In this document: positions 20,484-30,164 of the stretch, piece by piece
Layout of the letters: every line of letters begins with the position of its first letter
Position numbering within the stretch: position 1 is the stretch's first letter
DNA from: Bryoerythrophyllum caledonicum
Lineage: Eukaryota; Streptophyta; Bryopsida; Pottiales; Pottiaceae
NCBI GenBank assembly: GCA_963971425.1
Contig: OZ020524.1
Coordinates: 11,783,845 to 11,847,844 of the forward strand
DNA: 64,000 nucleotides
Reading direction: 5' to 3'
Notes under the pieces: model-generated
What the model was told of the DNA's origin: nothing
The model's database searches: none
The model's input: only the letters and a program-made list of their open reading frames with translations
Position numbers and translations under genes: made by a program

Positions 20484-22946
20484 TTAGGTAGCTAAGCGTA
20501 AGGCCCACTTCCGGTTGGAGTGGATTTTTACAAAACAAGGCTCGTCGCACATGAACACGTCTCCACACTCGTGACACATTCGCCGCTGCTTTTTCATACA
20601 GAGTCTGCAGCGTCTCGGCCACCCCTGATTTCGGACGCTGACATGCACAGCGTTAGGATTGCGGTTTTGCCTTATGCAAGTCGCGGGGAGAAACGCACTC
20701 CGCGAGAGAAGATGCATTGCCACCGCCAAGTAGAAGGACTTCGGGCCCTTGCATTTCTCACGCCGTGCACTCATATGGTCTCGATAGAGGACCCATGCGT
20801 TCTGAAGAGAGCAGTCCACAATGAAGAAATACATCTTGTGCCACCATTTTCGTGACCAGAACTGGACAAAATAATCTCGACGCATCTGGTCTATCAAATC
20901 GACACCGCGCATGTGAGACTGATACTCCACCTGCTGTGGACTCGTGGGCACATCCTTCCTAATCCCCCGCAACCACCGCTGGGCGACGCTGCCTGCGCCA
21001 ACTGGGTCCGCTGATGTGGACAGAAACGTGATGGGTTTGCTATCGTACCATGTGCATGCAGCCATCATGCCTGACTCGTGCATTAGCCAGAACAAGGTGC
21101 CCTGCAGGTACTCGCCCTTCTTGAATCCAGTGAGGCGATCAGGAAGGCCTACCCGTGAGCCTTTGACGGTTCCTGTAGCCCATATGTGGCGGTCCAGCAG
21201 GGCATCGAATAACGATGGGCTGCATAAGAAGTTGTCGACTACTACGGTGTGACCATATCTGGACATCCCTCTCGTCAGTTGCTGCACCACCCGCTCACCC
21301 TGGCCGACCTCAGTCTGTCCGTTCTTCCCTAGATACGGCATCATGTTGTAAATGTAACGACTGGGGTTATAGACTAAAGCCCACACTTTGATACCGTAGC
21401 GAGTGGATTTGGCTCGCATATATTGCCGTATGGGGCTGAAGTGCCCCCGATACGCGATCCTGATCTCATCGCAGGTGCAGTACTTGTCCGGGTTGTACAG
21501 CTCTCGGGACCGCTCTACAAACCCTTCAAATACCCAACGCACCTTCGCAATTTTGTCGTAAGCTGGATCACGCTTATCAGTGACGATCTCCTCGTTGTTT
21601 ACAAGATGTAAACAACGGAGTATACACTCAAAGCGATCGCGACTAATCACCTTCGAGATGATTGGGCACCTCCAAAAGGAATGCCGCTTCCAGAAGTCGC
21701 GAATGGTCGGAGTAACCTTCAGGCCCATCAGAATGACGACCCCTATCCAGGTCTTGAATTCCGTCACTGTCAAGGGCGTCCACCGCGGCCCTCTGTTTGT
21801 ATGTTGGGAGGCGTACTCTGTCACTACCTGTCCTGCGTAGATGTTGGTTTGCCGCACTATCTCGGCAACTGTGGCTTGGTCCCAGAATAGGTCGAAGAAG
21901 TAGCCCGCCTCTTGCTTGTTACGTCTGTAACGCTGCTTTGATCCTGGAGCGGGGCCGCTGAACCTCTCTCTATCGCCGAGCAGAGTTTCTCGATGTGTGC
22001 CCCAGCGAGAATCTGCATAACGCTCTTTGATTCCTAACACGGGCTGTGGATTCTCTATGTCCACTTCTGTGAACTCCATATACCTTTCGGCATCAAACGT
22101 GGAGTCTATAGAAAGCCCATCGGACATGTCACTGTATAATCCCCAATCAGAATTGACATCGTCAGAATTGTTCTCACCTGAGAAGTCGCGGTACTCCCCC
22201 ATCCAGCTGACGTCCGACGAATCATCACTCTCGCGGTCCGGACAGCTGAGTGGCGGACTGTCGGAGTGTGATGGCACAACCTGATCCTCAGCGTCTGGAG
22301 CAGAAGTTGTCCTCGCGCCCTCAGAGCGACGGGTCTGAGGTCCTTCATGGCCCGAGGTTCGCTGCGATGCGCTACTCGTGGAACCCGATCGTTGAGCTTG
22401 CCACTCCCCAACTCTGCCGTCTGGTGGCAGAACGGGGGCACGCCGTAAAGGTGTTGCGGCATGCATCCCGGGGGCGTGGATTGGAGCACGCCAGTCCAGA
22501 GTTCTGCAGTCGCCTACACCAACCACACGGTACCCTATACCACCCGCAAAATCCACCCCGTAATATTGCACGCCATCTTCCCAATACGCAAGCTCTACAC
22601 CCCCCATGAAGTCTTGAAGCCCACCCCACTGATTGGGATCAAATCCAAGCACTCGCAAAGGCAGCCAGACATTACCATCAGGTATCGAAGATCCTCCTCG
22701 AGAGTTCACCCCCCCGGGCACGCACGGAATTGTCAGAGCAGGTACCGCTTGTGTAGAGGTGCTTCCTACATGATGCGGTATAGTGAGATTGTCTCCATGT
22801 GCGAATGATGGCACCTCTTGGGATGCCAAGTTTGTCACAGCAGTGACCCACTCGTCGACACGCTCTGTGTCTGCAAATCGGCTACCCAAGTTTTGCACAG
22901 CCCGTGTCCGCAGAACATGATGGCCGATGACTCCATCTCGGCTCAA
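20484..22946 (-). CDS. piggyBac transposase (DDE_Tnp_1_7 family)
   Basis: An uninterrupted 820-codon frame. Residues ~1-340 are variable, with a Ser/Asp/Glu-rich stretch at 220-300. The catalytic core covers about 345-735. The catalytic aspartates fit Asp493 (TCDEIRIAYRG), Asp571 (VVVDNFL) and Asp683 with Asp686 (GVDLIDQ). The 493-to-571 spacing of 78 equals that in the founder piggyBac protein. The C-terminus has a Cys-rich zinc-binding domain (CRLC, CHEC, CDEPC, His809) like the piggyBac end-binding finger. The frame has no ATG at 22946; the first ATG is at 22607 (residue 114). Upstream it stays open to a TGA at 22994-22992, beyond which an Arg-Gly-rich frame continues in the same phase. 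The true start, or an upstream splice, is therefore unresolved. The enzyme would cut and paste DNA at TTAA in the nucleus. Confidence 0.9.
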   Translation of the reverse strand: MSRDGVIGHHVLRTRAVQNLGSRFADTERVDEWVTAVTNLASQEVPSFAHGDNLTIPHHVGSTSTQAVPALTIPCVPGGVNSRGGSSIPDGNVWLPLRVLGFDPNQWGGLQDFMGGVELAYWEDGVQYYGVDFAGGIGYRVVGVGDCRTLDWRAPIHAPGMHAATPLRRAPVLPPDGRVGEWQAQRSGSTSSASQRTSGHEGPQTRRSEGARTTSAPDAEDQVVPSHSDSPPLSCPDRESDDSSDVSWMGEYRDFSGENNSDDVNSDWGLYSDMSDGLSIDSTFDAERYMEFTEVDIENPQPVLGIKERYADSRWGTHRETLLGDRERFSGPAPGSKQRYRRNKQEAGYFFDLFWDQATVAEIVRQTNIYAGQVVTEYASQHTNRGPRWTPLTVTEFKTWIGVVILMGLKVTPTIRDFWKRHSFWRCPIISKVISRDRFECILRCLHLVNNEEIVTDKRDPAYDKIAKVRWVFEGFVERSRELYNPDKYCTCDEIRIAYRGHFSPIRQYMRAKSTRYGIKVWALVYNPSRYIYNMMPYLGKNGQTEVGQGERVVQQLTRGMSRYGHTVVVDNFLCSPSLFDALLDRHIWATGTVKGSRVGLPDRLTGFKKGEYLQGTLFWLMHESGMMAACTWYDSKPITFLSTSADPVGAGSVAQRWLRGIRKDVPTSPQQVEYQSHMRGVDLIDQMRRDYFVQFWSRKWWHKMYFFIVDCSLQNAWVLYRDHMSARREKCKGPKSFYLAVAMHLLSRSAFLPATCIRQNRNPNAVHVSVRNQGWPRRCRLCMKKQRRMCHECGDVFMCDEPCFVKIHSNRKWALRLAT

Positions 22947-22991
22947 ATGGAGAAATGTGCCATCCCTCTTGCCATCTGCATCCGGATCACC

Positions 22992-23630
22992 TCAGGTCTG
23001 AGGTCCTTCATGCTGCACCGCAATTAGCGGCGAGTTCGGCCCTAGCCCTCTCCGTGCGCGCCTACCACCATGAACCGCAGCCGTGCCTGGCGACTGGAGC
23101 GTCGGCACGGTGTTGGTGGTAGGGGAACCATGGTGAGGGAGTCCACGTTTACGCAGCCTCGGAGGCGTGCGTAATGTGGGTACGATCTGAGGAGGCTGCC
23201 AACCTGGGGGAGTTCTCGGAGTCCCTCTTCCGACTCCGCATCTGCCTCTCCCTCGGCCCCGTCTACCGCGACCCCTTGTAGTCCCTGCCTCCTCGCTCTC
23301 CAGCATCTCAGACGGCGGCTGTATGAATCCGAGCCTACCTCCTTCTCGCATACGCACTGCCCTACCTCGGCCCCTTGGCACAATAGCCCGCTGGAAGGTT
23401 CCGTCCTCATTCATGGAATTTTGACCCGCCATGAATTGGACCTCTACTGACTCTTCCGCACATGAATTTGCGACGCCATCAGCTCGCCCGCCCCGACTGG
23501 CACGTCCCCTGCCTCGCCCTCGTCTGCCCCGACCACGCCCTTTGCCTATAACCTCGTCACGTCCTAAGTCTGGATCTCCTGCATGCTCTGCTCCATGCTC
23601 AATTCGACCAATTGCTTCCCTATCCAAAAA
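22992..23630 (-). CDS. Arg-Gly-rich frame upstream of, and in phase with, the transposase
   Basis: A frame of about 212 codons, rich in GRGRGRRGRGRG-type stretches, lies inside the piggyBac element. It ends at a single TGA in the same phase as the transposase, 15 codons before position 22946. It starts at no ATG; the preceding sequence ttaatttttggatag resembles a splice acceptor. The bases before the TGA (cctcagacc) recur inside the transposase (near 22335), where the next codon is CGT for Arg, so the TGA may be a mutated Arg codon. It may be the N-terminal part of the transposase, spliced or read through, or an accessory protein. RG-rich tracts in other proteins bind nucleic acid. Confidence 0.5.
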   Translation of the reverse strand, partial: FLDREAIGRIEHGAEHAGDPDLGRDEVIGKGRGRGRRGRGRGRASRGGRADGVANSCAEESVEVQFMAGQNSMNEDGTFQRAIVPRGRGRAVRMREGGRLGFIQPPSEMLESEEAGTTRGRGRRGRGRGRCGVGRGTPRTPPGWQPPQIVPTLRTPPRLRKRGLPHHGSPTTNTVPTLQSPGTAAVHGGRRARRGLGPNSPLIAVQHEGPQT

Positions 23631-23639
23631 TTAAGTGCC

Positions 23640-24500
23640 GCCCTGTGGATCTCCCCGTCTACCACGGCCTCTCCTTCTCCCTCCCCTATTTCTACCTACA
23701 GCCGGAGAGGACACCCTCTCGGGAGTGCCTTCATGGCGTGTCTAGTTCGGAATCTCCTCCTACGGGTGCACCTCCGGAATGGATTCCACGCCTTGCACCG
23801 TAAGGGGATTGTCTTCCACGACGGGCTGACCGCCCAATTGCCGTTGCTCGACGTGGGGCACTTCTAGGTCTTCTCCTTGGGCCGATTCGGTCGTCACCAA
23901 TGTTGGAGCTCGATGGGGCCTCCCCGTCCATGCCGTCAGCGATGCTGCTGCCATCGCCCTTGCTTGGCGTTTCATCATCAGCCTTGGGCCACAGCTTCTC
24001 TCACAGAAAGCGTTCTACCTCAGGCGGTACACCGTAAGGGTCTCCCTCTGAGATCACATGTGTCCAGCCGAGCAATGCAGCAACTTGGGGATGGAACATG
24101 TACCTTCAATTTGCAGGAGCTAGTTCTGCAGGCCACCAATGGTTTCTAGCGGGTGGCGGCAAGCTCAAGAGGAATGACTCCTCTAAACAATTCACGACTT
24201 GTTGCGCAAGCTCCTCTGTTCCCCCTTCCGACAAGCCCCAAGCATATAGCATGTCCTCAACAATACGCAACTCTCCTATAGTTGCCCTCCCGGGATAGTG
24301 CGGTTGTCATCTTCACCGAAGCCTCACTGCGTACCAGCGATTCCCCAAACCCCAGCGTACGCTCCTCAAAGCAGCGAGTGGACGGCGCACAACTACCTCC
24401 GCCGATCGTGAAAGACGTCCTTCCCGCTCCCTCCCCAACTCGCGCTATGATGCTAAACTGCCAACAAACCCTCCACTCCGATTGTATATGGCTGCGCAAC
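23640..24500 (-). other. Promoter-proximal part of the piggyBac element, no clear gene
   Basis: Several overlapping minus-strand frames of 60-90 codons (for example 23760-23978 and 23731-23931) show skewed composition but no recognised domain. They may be 5' exons of the transposase, but I could not chain them with confidence. Confidence 0.35.
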
Positions 24501-25250
24501 CTCCTAATCCACATCCGTCCTGCAGCTGCGCCTATTTTCTGAGAGCAAAGTGCAGGACACCACCTCCAAAACGCGAGTGCTGGTCGAACATAACCCTGTG
24601 CGGACCCTCTTCGTGTGTGAGGTATCCAAGGCCCAAATGCAACCCAACGGCCTTGGACCGGCTACAACCGGTCAGTATTGGGACTACAGGTACAAATCGC
24701 CATGTCCCTGGTTTGCATCTCCGGCGCTCAGGGTTCGATTTAGAATCCACCGCCGAGAATTTTCAGTACGAAACACTCCGAGAGTGTTCACCACCCGATT
24801 CATCACCGATTGGCAGAGAGCATGGGGGATTACTACGGGATCCACCCAGTTCCTTAAAAAAATTTGATCCACAGGGGCGTTTTTTTCGCCCCTTGGGCCT
24901 TGAGGGGTTAAAAAGAGTGATCATTGTCAACATGGTTGGTAAAAATATTCACACAGAGTAAAACCTCATAGCATTTATAAATCATATAGTATGCCTACAC
25001 TAAACATAAAATTTAGAGTAGTGATAGTATAGAGGCTGAGTAAGAACTTCTTCTCCTTTTTTAAAATTTTTAATCGATTATTTATTTTAGATCTTTTATC
25101 ATTATTTTTTATATTTGGGATTTGGGGATTTGGGAGATGATGGCTTGTAGGGCTTTAATGCACAAATTTCAGTACAGTACTGTAACAGCAAGGACCGTTG
25201 TTGTTTTCTGACCTGCTCTTTTCCTTTGGAAATTGCACCGGTACTGTAAT

Positions 25251-25454
25251 TCAACTACACCAAACACTGAATACAGTGTGGTTCATAATTGATGTAGATC
25301 ACTCGCACTAATTTGCATAAAGCACATGCATGTCAAAATCTGATTGGGTATTTGTTTTCAAGCAAGTGTGTGCGAGTTGCCGATTGGATGTGAATATATG
25401 ATTAGTAGAAACTTGAACTACTTTGGTCCACACAATATGTAGTGTTTTGTGTAG
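25251..25454. mobile_element. MITE with CTACACCAAACAC ends, copy 1
   Basis: The ends are ctacaccaaacactg on the left and tagtgttttgtgtag on the right, inverted to each other. The interior (aagcacatgcatgtcaaaa, tcaagcaagtgtgtgc) matches 49751-49960. The target duplication is unclear. Confidence 0.7.
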
Positions 25455-25672
25455 CAATTACTATGGATGAATGTTGTTGACGACAAAGTATGATGAGCTT
25501 CATGTCAAGTGTGGATGAATGTCGTCGAGTCTGAATGATGAATGTGGTGGACGTGGAGGATGAAACTCAATGAGAACTTTTTTAAGTGTTTTTCCAATCT
25601 TTATCTTTTTTTATTTTGTTTTTTAATTACAATAATATGGTTGGATACTACATCATTTTTTCTTATAGTCAT

Positions 25673-25929
25673 TCCTACACTACAATAATAAAATTGTGCA
25701 TTTTATAAAATAAAATGTAAGTATTATTCACCAATAATGAGAAACATGGAAAACTTTTCATTATATAGTGTGTGCATATCAATAATTTGTCAAGAACATG
25801 CATGTCAAGTTTTGATTGGATATTTATTTCAAGCAAGTGTATGCTAGTCAAAGATTATATGGAAATTTTAATTAGTGAAGAAACTCAAACAACATTGGTA
25901 ATCACTACATTTAGACAATTGTGTAGTAT
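25673..25929. mobile_element. MITE with CTACAC ends, diverged copy 2
   Basis: It contains the same ordered blocks (acatgcatgtcaagttttga, ttcaagcaagtgtatgctag, gaaactcaaac) and ends in caattgtgtag. It is more decayed than copy 1. Confidence 0.55.
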
Positions 25930-26439
25930 GAATATCCAGTATAGGTGACAACATTTGATTAAAGTAGTGTAGGAAGAAAAGGCAAGTATTATCAAGGAGG
26001 ACAATCCAAAATAGACCAGTGACTCAATATTGTGCCTTTCTATACCTAACCTAGATCCAAGGGAGGAAATTTGCGCTATCATTACATGACTTATGCATTG
26101 ACCAATGAAGTTATAAGTGATGTGATGGCAGGCTACATTTTCTTCCAAAAATCTAGGAAGGGTATAGGAGAGGATGATATTGGGTCATTGGTCGGTTTCG
26201 GGTTGTCCTAATCTTACTACAAATCATAAGTATAGACCAAAACTAAATAACATTCTTTCCCCATGTTAGTTTTAAAAAGAGTATCCGAATTTGATTTTTC
26301 TAAGAATAGTTCAATTTGTGAGGATATTATACCTCACCCGCAAAAATATTCTTTCTTTAATGCTTATGTTGATGAGAGGTTGGTCGCACATCTTCCAAGC
26401 GTCCTGGAGGTCCATTTTTCAAAAGAAATGGCTGTTTGT

Positions 26440-26740
26440 ATTAAGCATCAGATGTGCAGAGAAACAAGCTACATGCAATTGACAAGTAACAAACTTTTGC
26501 AATTGACAAGTGACAAACTTGTTCGTTTATTGGCAGCCACTGCAAATCAGTCTGCACTGCTTCCCTATGACGTCTATTTATGATTTGGCTGATTATATTA
26601 CACATCTGATGTTGCAGAGTATCAAGCTGTGTGCAATTGACAAGTGACACAGTAAAGCTGATTTCTTCCCTCGTTTGTTGGCAGCCGTCCTGCACCTGAT
26701 TTCCTATGACATCTGTCGTAAACTCTCCTCAAGAATGGGG
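26440..26740 (+). repeat. Imperfect ~150-bp direct duplication
   Basis: The series cagatg(t)...caag-aca-gcaattgacaagtgaca...ttg-ttggcagcc...tcctatgac-tct occurs at about 26450-26575 and again at 26600-26715. It has no coding support. Confidence 0.55.
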
Positions 26741-26815
26741 TCTCTCGACAGGTGACAAATTGTTGTCCAAAATGTTGCTTTTTTTTTTGTTCAGTGACAC
26801 ACGCTAGGCTCCAAT

Positions 26816-27821
26816 TAAGGTAGAGGCACCCAATTCCGATCGGCCACCCAATTCCGATCAATAGAGTATGTATGGCATGGTGCATGAAAATGGTAAATGC
26901 ATGAAATGGTGCATGAAGCCATCCAAAACCGATAACTCAAAATCTGAAAACTCCAGGCATTATCAGCATTGGGTGCAATTTTGGGTTGCTCCACCTCAAT
27001 TTAGCTCTCATTGGTGGCCTTGACTCGAAAGTCGAACAAGGCCAATGGGCATTGGGTACCCTCCATGAGTTGGTTATCCATCACATGCCTTCTCTCTTTT
27101 TACTCACTCTCTCACTTATTGGCATTGGACTCATGAGGGCACCAAATCTCACCTACTCTAGAGTTTGATTATGGGCTCCGCTGGTTCTTGAGTCTCATTT
27201 CTAATTCCGCATCTTTCTACATAAATATTTTTGACATACAATGTCATTTGAGTCCCCAATTAGCTTGAATGGCCGCCTCACACCAGGCCAAGTCAAGAGT
27301 TCGTCCGTCAAAATTTTTGCCCAAACTAAGGCGAGAGTCCAAACTTTTGGATTAAAAAAAAACATTAAAATATATATGTAGAAGCCTTTGGGTTGCTGTG
27401 GTGTGAAGCCCCAAAACCCAAGTCCAAAGTCCAAACCCCATATCATTATGCCAAAAAAAAACCAGCCAACAAAAATCAGCCAAAAAAATCGACATCTTTC
27501 ATCTAATGGTCTAGATCTTATCAGATTTTGATTATTTCATTGAAAAGAACGACGGACTCTCAAAGGAAGTTTGGTTGACTAAAAACAACAACCCAAGTTT
27601 TGCTCGAGAGTCTGTCGCCTTGGCGCCAAAACTCTCCAAAAGTAGTGCCATGTAGGCACATTGGAAGACGACGGCCTTTGAACTTTGGCCTTTGGTATGA
27701 AGGCCAAGAGGCTAGACTTTGGCTATTCAAGCAATCTCATTGGTGGAAATCGACGGACTCTCGATTCGGGCGTTAGGTGTGAAGCGGCCCTAAGTGATCG
27801 GAATTGGGTGCCTCTACCTTA
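26816..27821. mobile_element. ~1-kb inverted-repeat element with a nested element
   Basis: The ends TAAGGTAGAGGCACCCAATT and AATTGGGTGCCTCTACCTTA are perfectly inverted, with the match continuing through CCGATC. A copy of the acccaattccgatc block also sits just inside the left end. A second inverted-repeat unit lies inside (27270-27790). TA borders are possible; the duplication is not certain. Confidence 0.75.
27270..27790. mobile_element. Nested MITE with GGCCGCCTCACACC ends
   Basis: The left end GGCCGCCTCACACCAGGCC pairs with GGGCCGCTTCACACCTAACG read inward from the right, and the gagtccgtcg-type blocks further in also pair. It sits at the right border of the enclosing 26816-27821 element. 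Confidence 0.6.
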
Positions 27822-27910
27822 GTCTAAGGTGATCTTTTCTACAGACTTTGGTGCAATGTTTGTCAAATTTATCATTCTCCTCAAGTTATCGTTCAAGAGG
27901 TTGTTGTCAG

Positions 27911-28139
27911 TTAACCCCTATAGGACGAGGGCTAGTTTTAGAGGAATCTCTATTCCATTGATTAAAACTTGCCAAGATGAACTTCTTCAGAATGTAACCG
28001 CATGATTTTCTTCTAAACTTATATGAGATGATGTGGTATAAAAATTGCGGATTTTGACCATAAGGATTGAAAGATAATTGTAGTCAAAGTGAAAAAAAAC
28101 TTGTCCCCCAAAACAAATACTTGGTTCTTTAGGGGTTAA
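27911..28139. mobile_element. piggyBac-like short element PB-4 (~230 bp)
   Basis: TTAA-bounded, with ends CCCCTATAGGACGA and TCTTTAGGGG. It is oriented opposite to the next element and shares with it the TTAA at 28136-28139. Confidence 0.8.
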
Positions 28140-28359
28140 CCCCTAATGAACCAAATGTACCTTTGGGATACAAAAAATTTCACTTTGATGCAATTATCTT
28201 TCAATCCTTATGGTCAAAATCCACAATTTTTTTACCACATCATCTCATATAAGTTTAGAAGAAAATCGTGCGGATACATTTTCAAAAAGTTCATCTTGGC
28301 AGGTTTAATTCAATTGAATAGAGATTTCTCTAAACTAGCCCTGGTCATGTAGGGGTTAC
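28136..28359. mobile_element. piggyBac-like short element PB-5 (~224 bp), inverted partner of PB-4
   Basis: It begins TTAACCCCTAATGAACCAAA and ends atgtaggggttac, with the final TTAA decayed to TTAC. Its sequence is the inverse of PB-4 over nearly the full length (atctttcaatccttatggtc versus accataaggattgaaagat). Confidence 0.8.
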
Positions 28360-28410
28360 ATTGTATGTGTTAACTCTTGAGACTGAGGAAGTGTGATTCA
28401 AGTGTGGCAG

Positions 28411-28653
28411 GGCGAGGGAGAATTGACCCCCTCCCTTGTCTTTATCCAAGGTGGGCCCCGTCTCTATTGCGTGGGGTCATTTTTCTGGCCCTCTTATTTT
28501 GGGGGGTTCTGCGGCCTTTTTTGGATTTTTTTGGGACAAGTTTGGGGCCTACAACCATTGTATACCCTAGAAAACCCTCCCTTGCTACAATATAGGCCCC
28601 ATCCAAAAACAAAATAGGGCAGAGGACAAGCGAGGGGTCAAATCTCCCTGGCC
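28411..28653. mobile_element. Mutator-like MITE, copy 4, inverted, perfect 9-bp duplication
   Basis: Perfect GTGTGGCAG repeats flank it (28402-28410 and 28654-28662). The ends are GGCGAGGGAGAATTGACCCC and, read inward, GGCCAGGGAGATTTGACCCC. The interior runs opposite to copies 1-3. A decayed relative lies at about 30435-30560. Confidence 0.88.
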
Positions 28654-28991
28654 GTGTGGCAGGGGTTCTTGTACAGTAATTCGGGTGCTATCCAAACTGT
28701 ACTCTTTCAACCATGCTCTGGTCTTATAACAAGATCAATGTAGATTTGCTAGCGCGTGAGGGTTATGAATCATGATATTATGTGCTTGCGGCGTATGAGT
28801 AGATGATGAACGCCTTGTCATGCAATTCCATGATTTATTGAGTATACTATTCAAAATCAATGGTTTTGATAACTCACACACTACACCAAATATCTGGATT
28901 GTCATCCATCATCATCATTCCCTGGGATGCTATTTTGGAGGGAAATTTTTCTTGTGCTACGACAGAAGCTTTTGTTTTATATTGTTACCTT

Positions 28992-30164
28992 TTAACCCCT
29001 AAAGGACCAAGTGTCCAAAACGGGCTTTTTGAAAATTCGGTCAGGTTCCTATGCTGTCAATTTCAAACACTAATCTTTGAAATTCTTACCATAGAAGGGC
29101 ATTACCAAGACTTTAGTGGGAAAACAATTTTTTCCTAAATTGGACATTTGATGAAAAAGTTATAGGGTTTTTAATTTCAAATGGGGAGGGCGGGCACCTC
29201 GGGCACCTCCAAAAACTTTTGCTAGGACACTCTATTGAAAGTGAGATTTGTCCAAGTGGGGTAGCAACAAGGCTTTGTGCACTAGGGTGGGGAGTCGGGT
29301 CAAGTGGGTTAGAGAGTTTCACTAGGGTCTTTCTCGTCGGTCCTGCGCTGCCGGCCTTGGCATGCCTGTTTTTGTATTGGTTTCTTTGCAATTCAAATTC
29401 GTTTTGATTTTGTGCCACAAAAAACAAAAAAAAAAACAAAAAAAAAAAAAAAAAAAAAAAGTGAGATTTTCAGTACTCGCAAGTAATATTATTTCCCTTC
29501 ATGTTGTCAAAAAAAAGTTCTTGTCTTTAGTGAAAAATAGCATACCAACCCAAGTCAAACATTTTCACACATTGTCACTCATTGTCGGGCAAGGTACCAA
29601 AAAAACTTCTTCTATTCCACACAAAACCTAGAGATCTTCATATTTTTCACTTTTTATTTTTTCCACAACAATATGTAATGTAAACCTTCTTATTAACCAT
29701 TCGGATTATCAATCGAAAACATATTAAGTTCAAAAAAAATTAAAGTGTGAATTAACAAATTTCGAGCCTCCACTCCTTGCACACTTGTTTTGAATATGCT
29801 ACACCCTGTCTCTACCTCTAAAATTTGGTGTGTAAGGAGCTAACATCATGCTTAACAAGATGGTAATAGATTTAGACCTTGTGTAGTGAAATTTTTTGAC
29901 ACCAAGTGAAGTCAAAGTCTGCTGATCCACTAAACGCAGGGAAGAAAATGAACCATTTGCTTGACTTCAAACACTATAATCTTTCAATCCGTGCGGTCAA
30001 AGTTTATGAAATTTTGTACATGTATTACTTAATAAGCCCTTATTGAGATCCTACGGTCAGAACTAAAAATAAAAGTTTTTGTTACCTTCTTTATTCATTG
30101 CACTAGAATCCATTAATTTTGAAGTGTTTTTGGTGTAAAACTGCCTTGGTACCTTAGGGGTTAA
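28992..30164. mobile_element. piggyBac-like non-autonomous element PB-6, carrying a SINE insertion
   Basis: It begins TTAACCCCTAAAGGACCAAG and ends accttaggggttaa. It is collinear with PB-1 and PB-3 (ttcactttttattttttcc, tgcacacttgttttgaatatgc, ccgtgcggt) apart from a ~208-bp insertion at 29250-29457. Confidence 0.8.
29250..29457 (+). mobile_element. Poly(A)-tailed SINE-like insertion with 12-bp target duplication
   Basis: The insert starts gtccaagtggggtagcaacaa and ends in a poly(A) tract of about 45 bp with a few interruptions. AAAGTGAGATTT stands on both sides (29238-29249 and 29458-29469). The stretch tagcaacaagg resembles a Pol III A box, and gggtcaagtggg about 35 bp later is a weak B-box match. 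PB-1 and PB-3 lack the insert, which confirms its borders. Confidence 0.7.

Larger units (their letters stand above)
19523..24907 (-). mobile_element. piggyBac transposon, 5.4 kb, complete ends
   Basis: TTAA stands at both borders (19519-19522 and 24908-24911). Inside it the first 14 bases, CCCCTCAAGGCCCA, are a perfect inverted repeat of the last 14. This is the arrangement of the piggyBac superfamily, which excises precisely and uses TTAA targets. Next to the right end is a hairpin aggggcg-t7-cgcccct. The element carries a minus-strand transposase frame (20484-22946) and an upstream Arg-Gly-rich frame. It is more GC-rich than the sequence around it, which suggests a separate origin or recent arrival. 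Its perfect ends and the nearly intact transposase frame suggest recent activity. Confidence 0.92.
19412..25036. mobile_element. Short inverted-repeat element split by the piggyBac insertion
   Basis: The left piece 19412-19518 (ctacaccaaattttg..., tttggcctttgatgaa) and right piece 24912-25036 (gagtgatcattgtcaac..., ctacactaaacataaaattt) together correspond to the uninterrupted relative at 4318-4522. Only the pieces outside 19519-24911 belong to it. Confidence 0.65.

Noticed and set aside
22106..22629. Other-frame open stretches over the transposase N-terminal region
   Set aside because: They are overlapped by the longer transposase frame and have no recognisable features.
29250..29300. A tRNA gene at the start of the poly(A)-tailed insertion
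   Set aside because: There is only a loose A-box and a poor B-box match, and no cloverleaf could be drawn. It is kept as a SINE-like element instead.
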